The notes: a model not told the origin generated them from the sequence alone. A stretch of 30,624 bases of DNA from an uncultured Clostridia bacterium (GCA_947627815.1 CANQXN010000004.1:1-30624), one strand, 5' to 3'; numbered from the stretch's first letter, positions 20,811 to 29,153 are shown. Translations and numbers: made by a program.

Positions 20811-21434
20811 TTACCAGCCCGAGAGATTGATCACCCGGTCGCCGCCCGCGACGACGGGGTGCTTTTTGATCTGGGCGAGAAGATCGTTGTAGCGGGCAAG
20901 AAATTCGTCTTTTTTGTCAAGCTCTTCCTCCATCGCGTAGTAATGCGCGGTGAGGAGGGGGAGCAGGGGCAAGAGATGATCCCGCAGCGCTAAAGGTTCT
21001 TCTGCGTTTTCGGGGGATTCGGGCGAGAGGGTATCGGGCAGGCGGGGCAGGAGCAGCCGATAGAGGCCGTACGCGCCCTTTTTGACATAGACGCCCTCGG
21101 GGCGGCAGAGGAGCGGCTCGGATCCTTCGCCGATACCGTCAACGGCATAGGCGCAGGGCGCGCCGTTTTTGCTGACGGTCAACGGGCTGTCCCAGACGAG
21201 AGAAAGATCCGAAAGGCTCTCTTTCGAAAAAAAGCAAAAGTCCTCCCAGCCCGCCTTGACGGAAAAACGGGAGGTGTCTTTCGTGTAGGACAGAACCACC
21301 GGTTCTGTCAGGGGAGAAAGCGTCGCAAGTTCAAGCGACGCCTGATTCAAAGCGGCGTAAAAAGCGGCTTCGTTTTGCAGATGATTTTCATCGACAAGCG
21401 CCGCTACCGCCTGTTTTACCTCGTTTGCGTTCAT
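20811..21434 (-). CDS. Phage head-tail adaptor-like protein (P22 gp4 position)
   Basis: A 207-residue protein between the capsid genes and the tail-hub-like gene. It starts with helices (MNANEVKQAVAALVDENHLQNEAAFYAALNQASLELATL), has a beta-rich middle (VVLSYTKDTSRFSV, GVYVKKGAYGLYRLLLPRLP), and ends with helices including LPLLTAHYYAMEEELDKKDEFLARYNDLL, a pattern common to portal-associated adaptor or completion proteins ('L..ll..rvAa.y.l.edd..ka..y...y'). No single signature is decisive; the name rests on position and shape. ATG 21434 has GAAAGGAT upstream; it is 21 nt ahead of the large tail gene. Confidence 0.68.
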   Translation of the reverse strand: MNANEVKQAVAALVDENHLQNEAAFYAALNQASLELATLSPLTEPVVLSYTKDTSRFSVKAGWEDFCFFSKESLSDLSLVWDSPLTVSKNGAPCAYAVDGIGEGSEPLLCRPEGVYVKKGAYGLYRLLLPRLPDTLSPESPENAEEPLALRDHLLPLLPLLTAHYYAMEEELDKKDEFLARYNDLLAQIKKHPVVAGGDRVINLSGW

Positions 21435-21487
21435 ACAGATCCTTTCGGTACGGGGGGAAAGGTCGCCCCTTCCCCCCTCTTTGCGGT

Positions 21488-21880
21488 TTATTTTAACAAA
21501 ACGCGCAGCTTGCTGCCTTCTACCGAGACAATCTCCGCGCCGAACCCCTCGGTGGCGGCGGTCGTTGTGACGCTGCCGCCGTCATCGGCAATGGTGAAAT
21601 GTTTGCCGATATGCGAGGTGCCGTTTTTGCCGGTGGTGTAGAAAATCATGCCGTCGCAGACCTTGTAGACGGAAAGCGTGGGAATGCCTAAGGCGGGGGC
21701 GTCGAAATTCTCCATCGAGATGTACTCGACAGAAACATCCCCCGTGGCTTTGGTGAGTTTGCCGGAGCCGTTGAACACCAGCGCTTCGCCGAGGGTAAAG
21801 CTTTCGCCCGCCACGGCGTTCAGCCGCAAAGTTTCCGGCTGACCGGTTCTTCCGTTCAGGATTTGAGCAAGAGAAAACAT
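21488..21880 (-). CDS. Phage head decoration-like or head fibre-like protein
   Basis: A 130-residue, glycine- and beta-rich protein directly behind the capsid gene (12 nt gap). The order is EGxxF-like: AVAGESFTLGEALVFNGSGKLTKATGDVSVEYISMEN, then GIPTLSVYKVCDGMIFYTTGK. 'G..ft.GdaLvf..GkltkatG...v.yI...n.' is the pattern of small capsid decoration or head-fibre proteins that follow the capsid gene in many phages. ATG 21880 has AAGGAGG upstream. It probably binds the outside of the shell; the exact family is unresolved. Confidence 0.72.
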   Translation of the reverse strand: MFSLAQILNGRTGQPETLRLNAVAGESFTLGEALVFNGSGKLTKATGDVSVEYISMENFDAPALGIPTLSVYKVCDGMIFYTTGKNGTSHIGKHFTIADDGGSVTTTAATEGFGAEIVSVEGSKLRVLLK

Positions 21881-21892
21881 GAAAAAACCTCC

Positions 21893-22984
21893 TTAGATCT
21901 GTGTCTGATCGCCGTTTAATGTGCTGGAATAGGATTCCATCAGCGCGATGTGCTTGTAGGTGCCGAAGCCGATGCCGAAGCGGCAGTAGCCGTTCCAGAT
22001 CCAGTTTCTCGTGTGGCTGTCCTCCCAGTTCTTGATCGAGAGGGGGACGCGGTTGAAGAACATGTTGCCGGCGAGATTTTTGTTGGCCTCGCTCGACATG
22101 ACGATGATGGGATAGGTCTGGATGAGGTCGTCTCCGTCGAGATCCACCTGCCAGGAGGGCAGAACCACCAGCGTCCAAGCGCCGTAGTGGATGTTGATGC
22201 CGTTGTTGGCCGAATACGGCTCGTACGCCGAACCCAATACCTGCTTGACATATTTTTCAAGCACCGGCATGTTGCCGGGGATGATGACCGTGTCGGCGGT
22301 GTAACCGAGGATTTCGCCGTTTTCATCCTTCATGTTCCGGATCTTGGCGGCGCCGGCGGTGATGAGATACTCGACATCTTCGAGGGTGAGAAGGCAGTCA
22401 CGGTCGTTTTTGTGGTAGCGGTTGCAGCCGAACAGGTTGGACTGCGTTCCCTTGGCGCGGCCGTTCTCGGAGCCGTAAACATGCTTGGTGGAGAAGAGCG
22501 GCTGGCCGTCGGCGGTGGTCAGGTCGATCTGGGCGCGGTTGAAAACCATGGAAGAATTTCTGCCGTTCGCCAGCGCCGCTTCCGCCAATTTGTTGCGGGT
22601 TAAGTAGTAGGCGCGGACGAAATTCTGCGCCTTGCGCTTGGCCTCGGCGCCGATGCCGAGAACCGAGTCGTCCATCATCTGCTTGGTGATGGTGAACTCT
22701 TTCATGAAGGGAATGTGTTCGATGAATTTGCGCTGGGTCTCCACCATGCTGTCGTTTTCGGCGCCGCCGCCCTCGGGAGTGGCGATAAAGGTGCCGAATT
22801 CGTCCTGATACTGAATCGTCTCGCCGAAGCGGTTGGAGCTTTCGACATTGAAGAGCGTTTTCAACGCGCCGTCTTTTTTGCGCAAGTTGTCGCTTTCCGC
22901 TTCGATGATCATTTTCAAGGGCGTGGCCAGCCGGCCGATCCGGGCGTCGTTCAGCCCGGACTGCTCAGAATAAAGAAAAGCCAT
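21893..22984 (-). CDS. Major capsid protein
   Basis: A 363-residue protein following the scaffold gene. Features fit an HK97-fold head protein: an N-terminal helix segment, the extended strand with RFGETIQYQDEFGTFIATPEGG, a long helix LTKQMMDDSVLGIGAEAKRKAQNFVRAYYLTRNKLAEAALANG-type region (about 105-165), DGQPLFSTKHV (about 177-187), as seen in other phage head proteins, and a P-domain with VIIPGNMPVLEKYVKQVLGSAYEP. ATG 22984 has AAAAGGAGA upstream. It is separated from the scaffold by 93 nt and is probably the most strongly made product of the run. Shell size and geometry cannot be read from sequence. Confidence 0.85.
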   Translation of the reverse strand: MAFLYSEQSGLNDARIGRLATPLKMIIEAESDNLRKKDGALKTLFNVESSNRFGETIQYQDEFGTFIATPEGGGAENDSMVETQRKFIEHIPFMKEFTITKQMMDDSVLGIGAEAKRKAQNFVRAYYLTRNKLAEAALANGRNSSMVFNRAQIDLTTADGQPLFSTKHVYGSENGRAKGTQSNLFGCNRYHKNDRDCLLTLEDVEYLITAGAAKIRNMKDENGEILGYTADTVIIPGNMPVLEKYVKQVLGSAYEPYSANNGINIHYGAWTLVVLPSWQVDLDGDDLIQTYPIIVMSSEANKNLAGNMFFNRVPLSIKNWEDSHTRNWIWNGYCRFGIGFGTYKHIALMESYSSTLNGDQTQI

Positions 22985-23077
22985 TTGTATTCTCCTTTTA
23001 CTTTTTTGTATTAAAAACGATATAAAACTGTTTTAAAACGATGCAATTTGCCCATGCCGCAAAAGCGGTTTTTCGGC

Positions 23078-23677
23078 TTATGTCACAACCCGGCGGTAGA
23101 GCGCTTCGAGTTCCTCGGCGGAAAGCTCCTCGCCGAAAAGCGAGCGCGCGAGGCGCATTTCGTCGGGCGACATGCTGGGCAGCGTGCTGCCGTAGGCTTT
23201 CGGCGCGCTTGCTAAAAGATGCGCTTTGGAGGCGGGGCGGACGCTGTTTTCAAGCCCCGAAGGGGCAAGCCCCGCAGAGGCAAGCGCCGAAGGCCCCAAG
23301 AGGGCGCCGAAGGCTTCCTCCGGGGCAAGTCCCGCCCGCCGCAGGGTCACAAAGCGGGCATAGGCGTCAGGCCCCGCCTCACCGTAGCGGGCGGCCAGCC
23401 GGTAATACTCTTTGGCGTCGCTCTGCGCGGCGGCCAAAGAAGCTTCCGCCGTCTGACAGCGCTTTTGCCAATCTTCGCCGGTAGCACCGGTGGCAGCCGC
23501 ACCGGTGGCAGCCGCACCGCCGGCAGCAGCAACGGCGGCAGCGTCCCCGCCGGTAGCCCCGGCAGCGGCGGCCAAATCAGCCGTAGCGGCGACATCGGAC
23601 GCTCTTTCCTCGGACACGATTTCCTCGGACGCGGGTTCCGCGCAGGTGTCAACGCTTTCTGGTTTTCTTTCTTCCAT
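23078..23677 (-). CDS. Phage scaffold protein
   Basis: A 199-residue protein between portal and capsid. It has an acidic N-terminus, an alanine/glycine/threonine-rich low-complexity part (about 30-70, with GAAATGAA-type repeats), a helical core (EDWQKRCQTAEASLAAAQSDAKEYYRLAARYG), and a C-terminal Ser/Pro plus helix module (SMSPDEMRLARSLFGEELSAEELEALYRRV) as many phage scaffolds use to touch the shell. I chose ATG 23677 because AAAGGAGAAAA precedes it; the frame stays open for 52 codons upstream but that part is not protein-like. The 180-bp gap to the portal gene (23678-23857) holds no gene I accept. Confidence 0.75.
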   Translation of the reverse strand: MEERKPESVDTCAEPASEEIVSEERASDVAATADLAAAAGATGGDAAAVAAAGGAAATGAAATGATGEDWQKRCQTAEASLAAAQSDAKEYYRLAARYGEAGPDAYARFVTLRRAGLAPEEAFGALLGPSALASAGLAPSGLENSVRPASKAHLLASAPKAYGSTLPSMSPDEMRLARSLFGEELSAEELEALYRRVVT

Positions 23678-23857
23678 CTTTTTTTCTCCTTTCTCAATAT
23701 TTTTCAAAACTTTTTTAGAAAAGCTCTCCCTCTGTTTCGGCTTTCTCCCCGGCGGCCGCCCGTTTCCGACGAAGTTCGCAACACACACAATTCTTGACCG
23801 ACTTTCGGCTGACGGCGGCGCTTGCCGGGGCATTGCCGCAACCTGTCACAAGACAGG

Positions 23858-25654
23858 TCAGGCGGGGGAAGAAAGCGCGGGATCGGCTCCCTCCTTGATA
23901 AAGAAGGAAAGACATTCTTTGGCGCCGGGATAGCCGCAGCGCTCCTGAATCGCCCAATAGCGGGTCAGCGCCTGATGGCTGCCGACCGCGCCGAAACTGC
24001 CGCTTTCGTAGTTTTCCAAATTGTATTTCCATAAGGTCGGCCTGTCGTCCTTGGCGGGCAGCGAGGTATCGACCGAGAAAAGATAGGCGTCGTCGTAAGC
24101 ATAGGCGCCTGTGACAGGGTCTTGCACCAGAAAGTCGTACCGGCTGAAAGCATCCTTGTGGACATGGCCGAAGGCGTCTTTTTCATACACCGCCCTCGGC
24201 TCGTCGGCATACGCCAAGTAGAGTTCAAAAATCAGTCGGTCAAGCTCGGCGTAGGCGGCGTTTTTCATCACGCGCTTGGAGGAAAGCCGCCCTTCCGACT
24301 GCGCGACCAGAATCGAGCGCGCCCGCCCCGAGAGGATCTGCCCCTCGTTGCCCCCGAGATAGGAATCGGAAAGCCCCAAAATCCGCTTGGCGTCCTCATA
24401 GGTGGCCGTGATGTATTCGAGGTCTTTGGCGATGTCGGGGGTGGTGTCCAGCACGCCGAACTGATCGGGCGACTCCCCGGGGCGCAGGTTCAAGACCTTG
24501 CCGCCCACCGAATTGTCGTAGCGGAATTGGCAGTCGTCCGGCTTGAAGGGGTAGACGCCCGCCATCATCAGTTTTTCGTGCAGACGGGACAAAACTTCGT
24601 TGATCTCCCGCTGTTGGGGCGCGATGAAATGGCAGTCCGACTGCCCGATGAGACTGCGCTCGAGCGAGGTGTTTTTGCGCACCACCACCGGAAAGCGGTG
24701 GGGGCGGTAGCGGGGCAGACAAGTGCCTGCGGCGAGAAGAGATCCGTCGGCGCGCACTATGTCGCGGGTAAGGACTTCTTCCTCCTCGCTGACAAGGGCA
24801 AAGTCAGGCGCGGCGCAGTCGCAAAGCCCCTCTTCCCTGCCGCAGCGGCGGCAGAAGCTGCGCTTGCGGGCGTAAAAATCCTCGATGTCGGAGAGCACCT
24901 GATCCTCCGACCAGAGAAAGCGGCCGACGCGCCCTTCCCCGTCTTTGTAGTAGCAGACGATGACCTCGACCGCCTCGTCGCCCGCCTCCGGCAGAAGCGG
25001 CGATTGAACCGCAGGCGGAACCGCAGGTTCTACCGCCGGTTGTTTGATCGCCTGATTCGGCCTCTGCGGTAAAAAGCGGTTTTGAACCGTCGGCGTCTTT
25101 TTGACAGGCCCGTAACGGCGGCGAATGTCCGAGCGCGTGGTCTTGAAGACCAGAAAGCAATAGTCCATGTCGTCGATCTCGTAAATGCCGGGCTGTCCCA
25201 CAAAATCGAGCGGGGACAGGCTGAGGATCCGCACGCCGCCGGACGCCTTGCCGCCTTCGGGGAGCGGGCGGCTGATGCTTTCGTCCCATTCGGCAAGGAA
25301 AATCGAGCCGCCGTAAATGTAGGTGTAGCGTTCGTCGATGTCGTTCATCTTTTCAAAGGGCAGCTCGTCCCGCAGACCGGCGAGCAAAAGCTGGATTTTG
25401 CGGGCGTTTTTCTCTTTTTTCTCGCCGCTCTCCTTGCCCGTGACCTGCGGGCGGGGAATGTCGGTGGAGACTTGCCCCTCGATCAGCTCATAGGTGATGT
25501 TGCGGATCGTGCCGGCCTGCTTTTCCCCGTAAAAGGCGCCCTCGCCCCGGTATTGGGCATAAGCTTTGTGCATGGCGTCATAGAGCGCCGCCTGTTTCTC
25601 TCGGGCGTTCTCATACAGAGAAGAAAAATAAGCAAGTTTGTTTTCGCTTTTCAT
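23858..25654 (-). CDS. Portal protein (large, P22-like)
   Basis: The portal forms the dodecameric ring through which DNA enters the head. The 598-residue protein starts with helices (YFSSLYENAREKQAALYDAMHKAYAQYRG), followed by NITYELIEGQVSTDIPRPQV and DIDERYTYIYGGSIFLAEWD, which are typical portal wing sequences. The core includes PHRFPVVVRKNTSLER, ALTR-type helices and SYLGGNEGQILSGRARSILVAQSEGRLSSKR, which matches the region of large portal proteins of short-tailed phages. Two insertions stand out: a Pro/Val/Gln repeat at about 187-222, and a CxxC...CxC knot at 268-280. ATG 25654 has AGAGGC upstream; a longer frame would run into the terminase gene. Confidence 0.85.
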   Translation of the reverse strand: MKSENKLAYFSSLYENAREKQAALYDAMHKAYAQYRGEGAFYGEKQAGTIRNITYELIEGQVSTDIPRPQVTGKESGEKKEKNARKIQLLLAGLRDELPFEKMNDIDERYTYIYGGSIFLAEWDESISRPLPEGGKASGGVRILSLSPLDFVGQPGIYEIDDMDYCFLVFKTTRSDIRRRYGPVKKTPTVQNRFLPQRPNQAIKQPAVEPAVPPAVQSPLLPEAGDEAVEVIVCYYKDGEGRVGRFLWSEDQVLSDIEDFYARKRSFCRRCGREEGLCDCAAPDFALVSEEEEVLTRDIVRADGSLLAAGTCLPRYRPHRFPVVVRKNTSLERSLIGQSDCHFIAPQQREINEVLSRLHEKLMMAGVYPFKPDDCQFRYDNSVGGKVLNLRPGESPDQFGVLDTTPDIAKDLEYITATYEDAKRILGLSDSYLGGNEGQILSGRARSILVAQSEGRLSSKRVMKNAAYAELDRLIFELYLAYADEPRAVYEKDAFGHVHKDAFSRYDFLVQDPVTGAYAYDDAYLFSVDTSLPAKDDRPTLWKYNLENYESGSFGAVGSHQALTRYWAIQERCGYPGAKECLSFFIKEGADPALSSPA

Positions 25655-25746
25655 AAAGCCTCTTTTGAAAGCCCCGAAGAAGCGGGGTTTTTGTTTCCTT
25701 TTTGTCGTTTGGTTGTTGTGTTCTCTTTTGCACTTACGCGCAGCGT

Positions 25747-27258
25747 TTACGCATGGCGCCAGCGCCTGCGCAGATAGGCTCGCTCTTCCGGCGAGGCGTT
25801 CTCGTAATCCTCCCACATGTCGGCGGTCCAGGCGGGCAGGGCGCCGGCGCTGTCCTCTTTGGCCTGCTCATGCGAGAGCGGAAAGCGATGAATGGCAAAA
25901 TAGCGCAAAGCGTCGGGTGCGTGGGTCAGTTCGTGCGGCTCTCTGGCGCAGTCGTTGGGATTTCTTTCATCGACGGCGAGAGAGGAGAGGGTGCGGATGA
26001 GGTGCCGGCAGGTGGAAAAGATCAAAAGGCGCGGTTTTTGCCCCGCCGGCGTGTCGCGGAGTTTTAATAACTCCTTGAGACAGAGCCAGCCTGTGACGCG
26101 GTCGTTGCTGCTTTTGACAAGACGCAAGCCCTCCTCCTCAAAGGCAAGCGCCTGACTTTTCCCGCTGGTCAGCTCCCGGGCAAAGAGATCGGGCGGCGCG
26201 AGCCGCAGTTTCGGCAGGCGCGCCCCGGCTTCGCGCGGCGCCTCTCGCTCCCACGCCTTGATTTTCGCGGCCGCCTCCGACACCAAAAGGCCGCTTTCGT
26301 ACAATTCGTGAAAGACATAACAGCGGCGCTCGCTGTCCACCGCGATCCGATAGTGCGCCAGCATGTCAAGCCCATAATCCATCGCGGTATAGATTTCCCA
26401 ATCGGGCGGGATGGGGAAGGGTTCGCAGACATGGCGCAAGGGGTCGAACTCGTGAAAGAAACAGCCTTCGGCGTCGGCGAGCGCCTCTTCCGCCGTGCGG
26501 GGGTATTCCTGGCGGATCTTTGCCCCGAGATTTCGCTTTGTCGCCTCGTACCAGGCCGCGTCCCGCCGAGGGTCAGCGGTGGCGGGAATGAAGATTTTGT
26601 AAAAGAGGTTGTCCTCCCGCCAGAGGTCTTCAAACAGACTGCCCCGCTTGATCGTGGAGATGCCGATGACCTTGCCCCCCGTGGGGCGGTTGACCGTGGG
26701 ATACGCCGAGGTCCAGATTTCTCTTGCGTGCGCCTGAAACGCCCACTCATCCAAGAGCAGAATGTTCGCGGTAAACGATCTGCCCGCGCTTTTTGACGCG
26801 GCAAAGCTCTTGAAAACACTCGTATTTTTCCCGTCGGTCAGCGTGATCTCCTCCTTTTTTTGGGAAAAGGTGATCCCGCCGCCCGCAAGCAGCGACCGCA
26901 TATGAGAAAGGAGAAGGCCGAACCGCCGCACAAGCTCTTCGGCGTCTTTCTGGGTCTTTGACAGGGCGATGACCGAATGTCCCAACGAAAAAATCAAATC
27001 GTGGGCGCAATAGATCAGCGCCACCCAGGTGACGCCTACCTGACGGGCTTTCAGAAAAAGCGTGAATTTGTGCGCGGCGATCGCCGCAAGCGCCTCTTCC
27101 TGCGCCGGCCAGGGGTGAAACGGCACCACCACACCGCTCGCGTCTTTGTCTTCAAACCAACAGTAGCGGCGGGCAAAATAGAGGAGGTCGCCGGCGGCGT
27201 GGCGAAACTCCGCCTCTCTGGCGCGCTCAATCAGCGCCGGAAGGAGGGAGGGATCCAC
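25747..27258 (-). CDS. Terminase large subunit
   Basis: The packaging motor ATPase and nuclease. The modified Walker A of terminases is at 70-77 (KARQVGVT), Walker B LLLDEW at 167-172, followed by the coupling motif region (IGISTIKRGSLFEDLW). The C-terminal RNase H-like nuclease shows TAMDYGLDMLAHYRIAVD (first acidic residue), and HAPDALRYFA (third acidic residue). At 503 residues it is full length. The start is GTG 27258, with GGGAAAGG upstream; it overlaps the small subunit gene by 32 nt. The 92-bp gap before the portal gene shows no gene. Confidence 0.93.
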   Translation of the reverse strand: MDPSLLPALIERAREAEFRHAAGDLLYFARRYCWFEDKDASGVVVPFHPWPAQEEALAAIAAHKFTLFLKARQVGVTWVALIYCAHDLIFSLGHSVIALSKTQKDAEELVRRFGLLLSHMRSLLAGGGITFSQKKEEITLTDGKNTSVFKSFAASKSAGRSFTANILLLDEWAFQAHAREIWTSAYPTVNRPTGGKVIGISTIKRGSLFEDLWREDNLFYKIFIPATADPRRDAAWYEATKRNLGAKIRQEYPRTAEEALADAEGCFFHEFDPLRHVCEPFPIPPDWEIYTAMDYGLDMLAHYRIAVDSERRCYVFHELYESGLLVSEAAAKIKAWEREAPREAGARLPKLRLAPPDLFARELTSGKSQALAFEEEGLRLVKSSNDRVTGWLCLKELLKLRDTPAGQKPRLLIFSTCRHLIRTLSSLAVDERNPNDCAREPHELTHAPDALRYFAIHRFPLSHEQAKEDSAGALPAWTADMWEDYENASPEERAYLRRRWRHA

Positions 27259-27841
27259 GGTTCAGCCTTTCCCAGAGATTGGAAAGCAGCGCTCTGTCTT
27301 CGGCATCAAGCGCCGGCGGGGCGGCGGCGGGCGCTTTTTCTTCCGAAAGATCAAAGAGACTGCTGAGGAGGAATTTGGCGGCGGTGACATTGACCCGTTC
27401 GCAGAGGGCGCAGTCGATGAGCATGGCTTTGAGCAAGGCTTCGGCATGGCGGCAGGCGGAGGCAAAGGCGGGATAGTTTTTCCGCCAGGCCGCGACCGTG
27501 TCGGGCGAGACGCCGATGCTGTCTCCGAAGGAGACAAAGGACGGGATGCCGATGACTTTCCCCTGGCTGTCGGTTTTGAGTACCGAAAAATGCGCCACCA
27601 GCGCCTGGCAGAATTCGGGGCGGTAGGCAATTTCCCTGTCTGGGGGCGCTTGCACGGATGTTTGTCCTTCCCTCTCTTTCGTCTGCCCGCTGTCCGCTGG
27701 CGGACACGCCGCCGGCGGATGCTCCGCCAACTCTTCCAAACATTCCGCAATCCCCTTCGGTGCTTCAATCCCCTTTGGTGCTTCAATCCCCTTTGGGGCT
27801 TGGGTCGGTTCGGTATTTTGTTTTCCTCTGCTTTTTGCCAT
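27227..27841 (-). CDS. Terminase small subunit
   Basis: The small subunit recognises the packaging start site. Residues about 75-165 carry a helix-turn-helix-like region (FVSFGDSIGVSPDTVAAWRKNYPAF, then ASACRHAEALLKAMLIDCALCERVNVTAAKFLL), matching small terminases that pair an HTH with an oligomerising helix. The N-terminus (10-32) is a tandem repeat of EAPKGI encoded by three 18-bp units (27748-27801), followed by an unstructured Pro/Glu-rich part. ATG 27841 has AAGAGGAAC upstream. It is the first gene of the late run; 204 residues. Confidence 0.82.
   Translation of the reverse strand: MAKSRGKQNTEPTQAPKGIEAPKGIEAPKGIAECLEELAEHPPAACPPADSGQTKEREGQTSVQAPPDREIAYRPEFCQALVAHFSVLKTDSQGKVIGIPSFVSFGDSIGVSPDTVAAWRKNYPAFASACRHAEALLKAMLIDCALCERVNVTAAKFLLSSLFDLSEEKAPAAAPPALDAEDRALLSNLWERLNRGSLPPSGAD
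27748..27801 (-). repeat. Three 18-bp tandem units in the small terminase gene
   Basis: CAATCCCCTTTGGTGCTT occurs three times in a row with one or two changes, coding the repeated hexapeptide EAPKGI near the N-terminus. Confidence 0.88.
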
Positions 27842-27863
27842 AGACTGTTCCTCTTTTCTTGCC

Positions 27864-27908
27864 CGCGTCGGGCAGATCCGCGTCGGGCAGATCCGCGTCG
27901 GGCTTTTG
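27864..27908 (-). repeat. Three 15-bp tandem units upstream of the late run
   Basis: CGCGTCGGGCAGATC starts at 27864, 27879 and 27894 (third copy diverges after CGCGTCGGGC). It lies 23 bp ahead of the small terminase start, in its leader. Packaging sites are often near this gene, but nothing proves that role here. Confidence 0.75.
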
Positions 27909-27988
27909 TCTCACCGCGCTTTGATTGTACCTCGCGCAACACTCATGAAAATACCACCCTTTTTTTCTCCCGAAAAAACAGGAAGGAT

Positions 27989-28017
27989 TTGACTTTTCCA
28001 CAAAATCGTGGTATACT
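27989..28017 (+). promoter_or_regulatory. Promoter of the GTPase operon
   Basis: TTGACT (27989-27994), 17 bp, TATACT (28012-28017). It drives the two COG0523 genes. I looked for a clear Zur or other metal-regulator palindrome and found none. Confidence 0.8.
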
Positions 28018-28055
28018 AATAAGAAACCAACAAGACAAAAAGGGGATGGTTCTTT

Positions 28056-29120
28056 ATGAAAGAACAAATCAAAACCGATATTTTTTCTGGCTTTCTCGGC
28101 GCGGGCAAAACGACCCTGATCAAAAAGCTGATCAAGGAAGCCTATGCCGGCGAACAGGTGGTGCTGATCGAAAACGAATTCGGCGAAATCGGCATCGACG
28201 GCGGCTTTCTCGCCGACGCCGGCGTGACGATCAACGAGATCAATTCCGGCTGCATCTGCTGTTCTCTCGTGGGGGATTTCGGCAAGGCGCTTTCCCAGGT
28301 CATTGAGAGCTATCATCCGGAGCGCATCATCATCGAGCCTTCCGGGGTGGGCAAGCTGTCGGATATCATCCGGGCGGTGGAAAACCTCGGGGACGACCGC
28401 CTTGTGCTTAACAGTTTCGCCGCCGTGGTAGACGCCAAAAAAGGCAAAATGTATATGAAAAACTTCGGCGAGTTTTTCAACGATCAGATCGAACACGCCT
28501 CTGCCTTGATTTTGAGCCACACCGCAGGACTGAGCCAGCAGAAAATCGATGAGCTTGTCGCCCTGCTGCGCGAACACAACGCGTCGGCGGCGATCGTCAC
28601 CACCGATTGGAACGCCCTGTCGGGCAAGGACATTCTCGCGGCGATGGAACAGCGCGACACCATGGCGGAAATGCTGGCCAAGCTCGCCGCCGAAACTGCC
28701 GACGATGACGACGATGACGACGAATGCGACGATCCCGACTGCGAATGTCACCATCACCACCACGATGACGATGACGATGATGACGACGAACACGAACACG
28801 AACACGAACACCATCACCATCATCACCACCATCACCACGCCGACGATGTCTTTACTTCCTGCGGCTTTGAGACGGCGCACGCCTTTGACGAGACGGCGCT
28901 GGCCGCCATGCTGGAAAAATTGCAGGATACCGCCGCTTACGGCAATGTACTGCGCGCCAAAGGCATTGTGCCTTGTGCGGACGGCGGCGCGTGGCTCCAT
29001 TTTGACTATGTCCCCGGCGAGGTCGATCTGCGGCATGGCGCCGCCGGCGTTACCGGCCGCCTCTGCGTCATCGGCGCCGACCTCAACGAGGCCGCTTTGC
29101 GCGAGCTGTTCGGCATCTGA
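28056..29120 (+). CDS. COG0523 (CobW/ZNG1-like) GTPase with long Asp/His-rich metal-binding stretch
   Basis: COG0523 proteins are P-loop GTPases that deliver or handle metals (zinc, cobalt, iron). Visible: P-loop GFLGAGKTT (12-20), the family metal motif CxCC as GCICCS (65-70), EPSG (94-97), and the C-terminal CobW_C-type domain (about 296-350, NVLRAKGIV...WLHFDYVPGE). Residues 216-264 are a near-pure run of Asp, then His, then Asp, Glu-His repeats and ten His, with two Cys-containing turns (DECDDPDCECH): a strong metal buffer. The usual G4 motif NKxD is replaced by SHTAGLS (154-160), so base recognition may differ. ATG 28056 is preceded by AAAAGGGGA. It lies 33 nt ahead of the second GTPase gene. 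Confidence 0.92.
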   Translation: MKEQIKTDIFSGFLGAGKTTLIKKLIKEAYAGEQVVLIENEFGEIGIDGGFLADAGVTINEINSGCICCSLVGDFGKALSQVIESYHPERIIIEPSGVGKLSDIIRAVENLGDDRLVLNSFAAVVDAKKGKMYMKNFGEFFNDQIEHASALILSHTAGLSQQKIDELVALLREHNASAAIVTTDWNALSGKDILAAMEQRDTMAEMLAKLAAETADDDDDDDECDDPDCECHHHHHDDDDDDDDEHEHEHEHHHHHHHHHHADDVFTSCGFETAHAFDETALAAMLEKLQDTAAYGNVLRAKGIVPCADGGAWLHFDYVPGEVDLRHGAAGVTGRLCVIGADLNEAALRELFGI

Positions 29121-29153
29121 CGCTTTTGCTTCCTATTTTCAAGGAGAATGACT

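Larger units (their letters stand above)
13976..27841. mobile_element. Cryptic prophage or domesticated phage particle (immunity plus P22-like virion module)
   Basis: Two phage blocks are seen: the immunity module 13976-15438 and the late module 27841-16410 (terminase S and L, portal, scaffold, capsid, decoration, adaptor, tail hub, lipase, XhlA-like). tRNA-Trp lies just outside the left edge. I find no integrase, excisionase, replication, tape measure, tailspike, needle or endolysin gene, and no duplicate of the tRNA 3' end near 27842-28000. All late frames are intact, which argues against long neutral decay. Borders are approximate; whether the membrane protein at 15606 belongs to it is open. 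Confidence 0.75.

Noticed and set aside
23678..23833. N-terminal extension of the scaffold protein
   Set aside because: Open but not protein-like; the AAAGGAG before ATG 23677 marks the start.
13783..28000. Prophage att sites formed by a copy of the tRNA-Trp 3' end
   Set aside because: I looked for a copy of the T-arm and acceptor end near 27842-28000 and saw none; the tRNA also points its 3' end away from the phage genes.
27995..28040. Zur-type operator before the GTPase operon
   Set aside because: AAATCGT is present, but no matching inverted half-site.
27783..29036. Long minus-strand frame (417 codons) opposite the first GTPase gene
   Set aside because: Its Val/Met/Phe runs are just the complement of the Asp/His codons; not a membrane protein.
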